Shown here: positions 57,561 through 64,000 of the stretch, piece by piece
Position numbering within the stretch: position 1 is the first letter of the stretch
Layout of the letters: each line of letters opens with the position of its first letter
Origin: Lates calcarifer
Taxonomy: Eukaryota; Chordata; Actinopteri; Centropomidae
DNA: 64,000 bases
Direction of reading: 5' to 3'
Assembly (NCBI RefSeq): GCF_001640805.2
Contig: NC_066833.1
Coordinates: forward strand, 5,688,949 to 5,752,948
Made by a program: the position numbers and the translations under genes
Notes under the pieces: generated by a model
Databases searched by the model: none
Seen by the model: only the letters and a program-made list of their open reading frames with translations
What the model was told of the DNA's origin: nothing

Positions 57561-59079
57561 AATTCCTAAGCTAAAGAACATACATCACCAGGGCTATAGC
57601 AGCACAGAGGAGAAACTTTTATTGTGGCAAGACACTCAGGAGCAAGCATCCTGAAAACTCAACCCAAATCCTTTACATAGAAATCAGTGTACAATGTGTT
57701 ATAGGCAATGGAGAAAGAATATAGGGCAATTGATATATTTTTTTTTATGTCATGTTACAATCTTTTACAAATTTTACACATTGGCAATAAAAAAGGCAAT
57801 TATTACATGTAAGTTGCTTCAGATGTTCTAGACAGTACACTTAAGTTTTGTCCTTGGTCTGGAATGTGATGTAATTTACGATCAGAGGTCTGGTGTAGAG
57901 AATAATAAACAAGAAGGCTAGGTCTGTGGATCTGAGGAGAGAGTCCAATCTGCATAGTTCTTTTTCAGGTCACTTTCTTGACAAAGTAACAGTTGAATGT
58001 TTAATGCAGAGACAAAGTTTGTTGCATAGGATGAAGATATGAAGAGTGTTCATTCATAAGTTCCATACAAACTGTGGTCCATTAGATAGTCTCTTCTGAG
58101 CTGGCCATTGGACCTTTGACCCTGGCTTGGGAGGCAAAGTTCTGTTTTTGATTCTTATCACAGAATGTTGGGGAGGCTGAAGAGAGGATGGGGTTCAGGT
58201 TGTAATTCTCAGTGACTGTACTTTTACCTTGTTGCAGTTCTGGGAACACATTCATGTCTTTTTCTATGAATTGTGTGATAGTTTGACCAAAAAAAAAATA
58301 TTTGCAAACACTAGAAAGGGTTAGTGGATGTGCAGGAGACTCATATGTGAGAAATCATTGTTAATCATTTTTTTAATAACACTTGCTGACTCATCTCAAA
58401 AGCTCCATAATCATACTTATCATTAGCTTTAAAAAATAACAGTGGAAAATGTATAAGTATGTTTCAGTCACAGTGTATCATTTAAAACAAAAAGATACAT
58501 CTATTGGATGCTAAACCACCTGCACTTAACCAGATCTCGGTCCAGCTGCTCTGTCCAATTCCCAGACATAGTTGACACTTCTAACCATATCGTACTTGCC
58601 CCTAGTTAGACATCGGAGAGAGTGGAGATGACATTGGGACCATTCATGTCATCTTTGAACACAGTGTTTGCAATTACCACCATTGCTCCTTTCAAGACAT
58701 CCCCGTACTAAAAGGCTTTCTTGATTTTATAAAAAAAAAATTGGTGCTCTAAATGAAGCTTCAGTTTTGTGACTTTTTCACTGGCCTTGTGAAAAAAGAC
58801 TGCCTTTAATTCACAGGATTTTCTGCCCGTAGTTCGCTGCCAGGTGGTAGCTAATATTAGTCGTAGTGGTAGTTGGCAGTAAGTGTCTCTCCGCGTCTCT
58901 GCCATAGTTGCCCCACAAATGAGACATACGCACTTTTCTTTCACTGATGTAAAAAAGAACTCCCAATCATTGTGAAAATGCTAAGTTTTGTTTTGCTTTT
59001 CTGCCATGTTTTTCCTTATTTTGGGGGTGTAAAAGCTGCATCTAGCTCCCTGTCATACCTGTGCTCGCTAGCTCTCAAC
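57561..59079. other. Intergenic DNA, no gene seen
   Basis: A short phrase near 58340-58400 (GAGAAATCATTGTTAATCA) recurs at 61306-61325 in the TAAR-J intron, so unnamed repeat sequence is present. No coding signal. Confidence 0.45.
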
Positions 59080-59400
59080 AAAGAGTGAGATGAAGGTTTG
59101 TCTTGCGTGCGATATTGAACATGATCCCAGACAAGGTTAGAGCAATATTTGTTTTCACTATGTTTAGTAAAAGATTGTTGGGCCTACACCACACTGCTTT
59201 TAGGCCCACCTCCTCTCTGTAAGCTGTCTCATCATTGTTGTTGATGAGACCTACCACTGTTGCGTTATCATCAAACTTAATGATGCGGTTGGAGATGAAA
59301 GATGCAGTGTAGTCATACGTCAGCAATACGAACAGGAGTCAGCTGAGTGCACAGCTCTGGGGAATGCTGGTACTCAGTGAGGTAGTGCTGAACACTTAGA
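59080..59400 (-). repeat. Dispersed fish repeat, probable LINE piece
   Basis: The phrases GTTGATGAGACCTACCACTG, AAACTTAATGATGCGGTTGG and CACAGCTCTGGGGAATGC belong to a common fish repeat that is usually read as antisense LINE RT (the AGCTCTGGGG stretch being the reverse complement of an RT motif). Decayed. Confidence 0.5.
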
Positions 59401-60263
59401 TAATGTTTTTATATTATTTTTTTTTTATTGTTTTTATATTATTTTTTTCCATTCCATTCTATTCTATTGCAGATAGAGGGGGCCAGTATTTTAATGCAAT
59501 TCACTCATTTACAATCGACACCCTGGGTAGCGCTGTCACTGAGAAAACCTCCCTAAACCAGACTCAGCACATGTGGGCAGCACAGTGACCTTAATTTCCT
59601 TCGTAACAAGGATTTTATCAATACAGCCTCTCTTATTGACACTGCTTATTGGATCAGTACCTTATCGATCCTCTTGTTGATTCCATTTGATTAATGTAAA
59701 AAGAAGAACAATTTAAGAACAGATTTTTACATTTATTTACTTTTCAAAAACAAAATACTGTTTCTCAATCAGCAAACTATATAACTGTGCTTTAACTGAA
59801 ATAAAAAAGAAAGAAGCCAGTATTATCATAAGCAGATAACAGTGGTGACAATGAAGAAAAGAAGATCTAGTTTCCCATTTAGAAGCAAGTTTTAAGTGAA
59901 GCCCCTGTAGGATAAAGGCCTTACATAAAACGTCATGAGAATAAAATGTTTTCAACCCCAACAATGGGTATGGTTTATATAACTGACTTTCTGAATTCAG
60001 TCATTCAAATGGGATGACTGTAGACAGATCACATAGAATATACATGTGCAATCACAAAGAAAAAAAGAAAACATCAGGTTGTCTAATAGAAGCACATACT
60101 GTATGTAAATTCATATTCATCATATTCAACATTCATTAATTTTATCCAGATTGTCTTTAACTGTCAAGAGTTTGGACTATGTAAATTCAGCGTATCTAGG
60201 ACAATGTAAGAATAATTTCCCCATCACAGAAAATTGGTTTTAGTTGAACCATCACAGTCTCCT
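59401..60263. other. 3' flank of TAAR-J
   Basis: AT-rich, with ATTTTTTT runs near 59410-59450. No gene. Confidence 0.45.
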
Positions 60264-62473
60264 TTACATCAAACTGGCCTCACATGAGCCAGGCTGCAGT
60301 ATCTGAAGCGTAAATAATAATATTTAATAGCTTTTCTGAACCAGGGGTAGAAAAACACATAGATCACAGGGTTTAGACAGGAGTTAAAATACAACAGCCA
60401 CATATGGATTTCAGGATATGTTGCCTCTGTTGGGTTTATTTGCAGTTTCAACAGTGGAACAATAATATGGACAGGAGCACAAAATAAACACAACTACTAC
60501 ACACCAAGAGTCCTGGCCGCTTTCATTTCAGATTTCTTAGCTTTAACAGTCTCTGAACGCTGAAGTGTTACAGCTGCAATGTGAGAGCGCATGGCACGAG
60601 CCTGAGACACAGCCACCACAAATACTCGCAAATACAAAAGTATAATGACTAGATGGACCTAAGAAAGTCACAACAAGATCAACCATTCCTTCAGCAAAAC
60701 CACTTACAACTACACAATCTCCATAACAGGAGATATACTTGTCTGGTTGTTTGAGGACATCCCTCAGTATCCAACTGCTGTGGACAGCAGAAAATATCCA
60801 ACACAGACAATGCAGAGTTGAACTTTTTCACAGTGACTTTGGTGGAGTAAAACATTGGGTCACAAATTGCCATATAACGGTCAACTGATATGAGCACCCA
60901 TGCTTCCTACTGAAACACTGACATTAACAAAACTTAAAAGTAATTCATAACACACATAGAGTCACCCATCATCCAGCAGCCCCACCGAAGAGCGGGATTT
61001 CTGCTGGCATCTGCATGAATCCCACAAGGAATCTGCAACAGCCAGAGAGAGGAGGAGGAGGTTGGTGGTGGTGTGGAGGCTGTCTGAAATGGGAGAATAT
61101 CAACACTGAACTCCACTGTTACATGTAAATGTTGTACAAATAAGTGTTATTAGCAATTATAATTCTACAACTGTGAATACAGCTAACTCTAACCCTAACC
61201 CACTCCAATGGTAAAACTATATTCTAAATCTGACAAAATATTAGACCTGTGCACTACTTATTTCGCGGAAGAGGTAGTTAGTGAATGTTGAGTAGCCTGA
61301 TGTGTGAGAAATCATTACTAATCACCTTGCTGACTCATCCCAAAAGCACCATAATCATGCTTATCAATACATCCCCAAAATCCCCAGTCTTAAATTTAAA
61401 ACTAGAAAGGTTTCTGTATTTGTCCACTCTTTTCTCTTTTGTTAAATTAACACATTTAAAAGTGATCATTTTTTACACACACCCAGAGTTATTGCAACAC
61501 TGTTAGTGTAGCCAGAGAGAATCTACACAGGCACAGATAGAACATGCAAACTCCACACAGAAAAGCCCCAGGCAAAACCTAGGCTTGAACCAGAGCCTTC
61601 TTGCTGTAAGGTGACAGTGCTAACCACTGTACCACCGTGCCACCTGCGCAGACATACGTGCACCAACCAAAATCCACACCATCCACACACTTTTGGGAAT
61701 TTACTCTAGGGGTGTTAGTTTTGATAAATCAAGTGTTAAAATAACACTGACCACCATTAATGTCAACACGGTTTACACTGAAAATGCAAGAATGGTAACT
61801 GTAGAAGTGTCACACACACTGTTACATGTAGAAGATGTAGAGATAAGTGTTATTAGCAGCTATAATTCTACAACTATGAACTGTCCTGTAAAAATATGTC
61901 ACAGCATCACAATAGTAAAAATATTCAGTATGCACTGAGCAAAGGTCTGAATTATAAAATATAAGTCCTATGAACTATTTATTTTCTTGAGGCAATGTTT
62001 GGTGGATGTGCAGGTGAGAGAAATAGATTTTTCAGTGACACTTTTGCTGACTAATCTCAAAAGTACCATAATCATACTTATCATTAGCTCTGAAAATAAT
62101 ACTAAATGTAGAGATATGTCTCAAACAGTGTTATCACAAGTTAAACAAAAAGATAAAACTACTGCCTGGCTCAAAGAAATTTCTTCATGAATATGACTGG
62201 AACCAAAACAGAAACATTTTTAGGCCATGAAGAGAAATTTATCTCTGCCTGAAGTATAAATAAATATATCATTTTTAAAGCCATTAAGAAAAATTATTTC
62301 TGCCTGAAGTGTGAGATAGAGATGATGACCAGCAGGTTAAGAACCACTGTGAGCAGAGTGATGCACCACAGCACACTGAAAATAAGCACAGCCTCCAAGT
62401 GAGGACGTATCGTCTTCTTGCAGGAGGTGTTGACTTGAGGAAAGCAGAGCTCAGCTTCCTCCAGAGCCTCCAT
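60264..62473 (-). pseudogene. TAAR-J: degenerate trace amine-associated receptor with intact exon 1
   Basis: Exon 1 (62304-62473; an extra ATG at 62474-62476) is open for its whole 170 nt (MEALEEAELCFPQVNTSCKK ... ISISHFR) and has the GC donor AG|GCAGAAAT. Exon 2 (about 60264-61083) still reads recognisable pieces: [40 protein letters not shown] and a C-terminus like the paralogues. It has an extra C after the acceptor near 61078, an indel in TM2 near 61030, an extra C near 60898, a frame change after KVTVKKF near 60820, deletions near 60650 and one in the tail near 60310. The acceptor-side exon base is A instead of G. The intron is 1220 nt, far longer than in the paralogues, and contains duplicated pieces and a repeat. 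Confidence 0.88.
61515..61660 (-). repeat. GGCACGGTGG-type repeat, antisense copy in the TAAR-J intron
   Basis: The sequence ends CACTGTACCACCGTGCCACC, the reverse complement of the repeat start at 27990. Its insertion explains part of the long J intron. Confidence 0.7.
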
Positions 62474-62606
62474 CATCAGAGTGAGAGGAGAAGCTGCAGA
62501 GCTGACACTTCTCTGATCAAAGCTCTTTCTTAATACAACAGATTTATCTCTTTACTTCCTCCCCTCCCCTGTTCCCCTCTCCTGGTACTCAATCTTTCTG
62601 TCTGCA
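62474..62606 (-). promoter_or_regulatory. Conserved 5' flank of TAAR-J (proximal part)
   Basis: GATCAAAGCTCTT lies near 62514 (+ strand), as before C, H and I. The distal block that follows in C and I is displaced to about 63889 by an insertion. Confidence 0.4.
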
Positions 62607-63888
62607 GGTGTGGAATTCCTTGGTTGTATGAGGACGTAATAAACAATAATCTGGTCCTTACGAAGTTCTATAACTATTTAAATCTAACCTAAGGTGTAGA
62701 ACAACAAACAACAGATTCCACTGTGTCATTGTTTATTTAACAAAAATTAAGCCAAAATGAAGAAGCCATGTGTGAAAAACCCAGTACACCCCACAATTCA
62801 GTAGCTTGTAAAACCACCTTAAGTGGCAATAAATTGAAGTAGCATTTTCAGCATGATTTAATCAGTCTCTCACATTGTTAGAAAGGAATTTTGGCCCACT
62901 TTTGTTTATTGCTGTTGTTTATTGTTTATTTTTGGAAGTCTCCACTCTTCAAGGGTCAGATACCAGAGTGCTGCACAGGCTTGTGTGTGAAGAGGCAGTT
63001 AGCAACAAAAGAACCATTTTTTCATTTAAAGTGTAAATTTTGTACTGTTATTTGCTATCCTAAAAGTAATGTTCCCAGGCCAGTGGTTACAAAGGTGGGA
63101 CCAGTGATCTTCAAGGGATATAACTTAAAGTCATCCCCTGTAATGCATTTAATTTTTCTGGTGTCAGCAAAGCCTACTCACTGTTCAGTTCAATTCAAAG
63201 CAGAAAGACATTAACACTGTATACTGAAGTATTTGTTAATTTATCGCATGTTTTCCTAATATCGTTCAGCCCTACAGAGGAGTTCATGGTCGACTCAATG
63301 ACTGCAATGTGCCCAGGTCCTGTAGCTGCAAAACAAGCTCAAATCATTGCCTCTACATTGTGCTTGACAGTTGGTATGAGGTGTTTGTGCTGATATGCTG
63401 TGTTTCGTTTTTGCCTCCACTCCACTCCACTCTGGTCTCGTCTGTCCAAAGTATATCATTTCAGAAGTCTTGTGGTTTGTGAGATACAAACCCAAGCTAT
63501 GCTGCCATGTTCTTTTTAAAAAAATATTTTTTTACTGTAGAATTATTGACTTAAATTGTTTGGAAAAGGTCTTATAATCCCTCTCAGATTGGACAGCAAC
63601 AATTGTTTCTCAAAGATCATTGCAGATCCCTTCCTCCCTGGCATTGTGTTAAAGACACACCTGAATCCTAGACCAGCAAACTGCTAAAACCTCTTTTACA
63701 GAAGTGGTCACACTTGCTAACGATCAGTTAATCAAGGGCATTTGATTAGCAACACCTGACTGCTACTTTGCCTAATTTTTAAGACCTGCTACAGACCAGA
63801 TGTTTTTTTTTTTAATTATGTCCTACAACATAAAAAATACAATTCAAAGAGGGTGTACTTTCTTTTTTGCATGACTGTATCTAAACCT
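62607..63888 (-). mobile_element. Tc1-like transposon remnant inserted in the TAAR-J 5' flank
   Basis: Comparison with TAAR-C shows that CTGTCTGTA|TTAGCAG is continuous there, while in J it is split by about 1.28 kb. The insert has a CCAGTACACCCCAC-type end near 62785 and GAGGGTGTACTTTC near 63850. Antisense transposase pieces read SEMIYFGQTRPEWSGVEAKT (63295-63495), corresponding to the FWNNVLWTDETKIE region of fish Tc1-like transposases. Heavily decayed. Confidence 0.6.
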
Positions 63889-64000
63889 TATTAGCAGTAG
63901 ATTATATTAATTAACACTACAAAAGTGGGTCAACTAAAAACTTGACACACACATGGAGGCAGACTGCTGAGGATTGCTAAAACTTTTTCTAGTCTCTCTC
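63889..64000 (-). promoter_or_regulatory. Displaced distal 5' flank of TAAR-J
   Basis: TTAGCAGTAGATTATATTAA and ACATGGAGGCAGACTGCTGA match the distal blocks before C (29881) and I (56452-56545). It continues to the window edge. Confidence 0.5.

Overview
The window is nuclear DNA of a bony fish, most likely a teleost. It is AT-rich, with long intergenic stretches, introns, microsatellites and many decayed transposable elements of teleost type (Tc1/mariner, LINEs, a Penelope-like element, tRNA-derived SINEs, fold-back elements). There is no bacterial gene organisation. All gene calls come from reading the sequence; no database search was run.

The functional content is an olfactory-type GPCR cluster. 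One frameshifted odorant-receptor (OR) gene lies at 1.9-2.9 kb. From 4.6 kb onward there are ten trace amine-associated receptor (TAAR) loci, labelled A to J here: A 4610-5749 (-), B 25342-26607 (+), C 28457-29745 (-), D 31953-33375 (+), E 36675-38062 (+), F 41072-42434 (+), G 45395-45932 (+, 3' fragment), H 48918-50072 (-), I 55004-56278 (-) and J 60264-62473 (-). A, B, D, F, H and I are intact as two-exon genes of 322-330 codons. C has a 1-nt insertion in exon 1, E a 1-nt insertion in exon 2, J many indels, and G is only TM7 plus the 3' flank.

Each TAAR has a 170-173 nt first exon (N-terminus and TM1) and an approximately 800-820 nt second exon, joined in phase 2 inside the Arg/Lys codon of the HF(R/K)QLH motif. 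All carry the TAAR TM7 signature NSxxNPxxYxxxYxWF. They lack the amine-binding Asp3.32 (Ser, Ala or Gly instead) but keep Asp5.42. This is the pattern known for the teleost class III TAARs with non-classical amine recognition. Two subfamilies split by strand: B/D/E/F/G (exon 1 starts METLEGAE) on +, and A/C/H/I/J (exon 1 starts MEALEE or similar) on -. Eight of nine introns start with GC rather than GT; only A has a GT donor.

Between the receptors lie transposons. A 3.7 kb long-TIR element (7.08-10.79 kb) has another TIR element nested inside it. A hAT-like element spans 11.7-15.2 kb. A LINE at 16.4 kb is split by a 5.6 kb CAGTA-ended DNA transposon (17.45-23.0 kb), which carries a tnp2-like transposase and a SAMD3-like multi-exon gene remnant and contains a 173-bp near-perfect palindrome. 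Ty3/gypsy remnants follow at 23.6-24.6 kb. LINE fragments flank the TAAR-G remnant at 43.7-46.4 kb. Fold-back elements lie at 47.8 and 53.5 kb, a Penelope-like element at 51.1-52.5 kb and Tc1-like remnants at 52.5 and 62.6 kb. A roughly 4.5 kb tandem duplication created the chimeric gene E between D and F.
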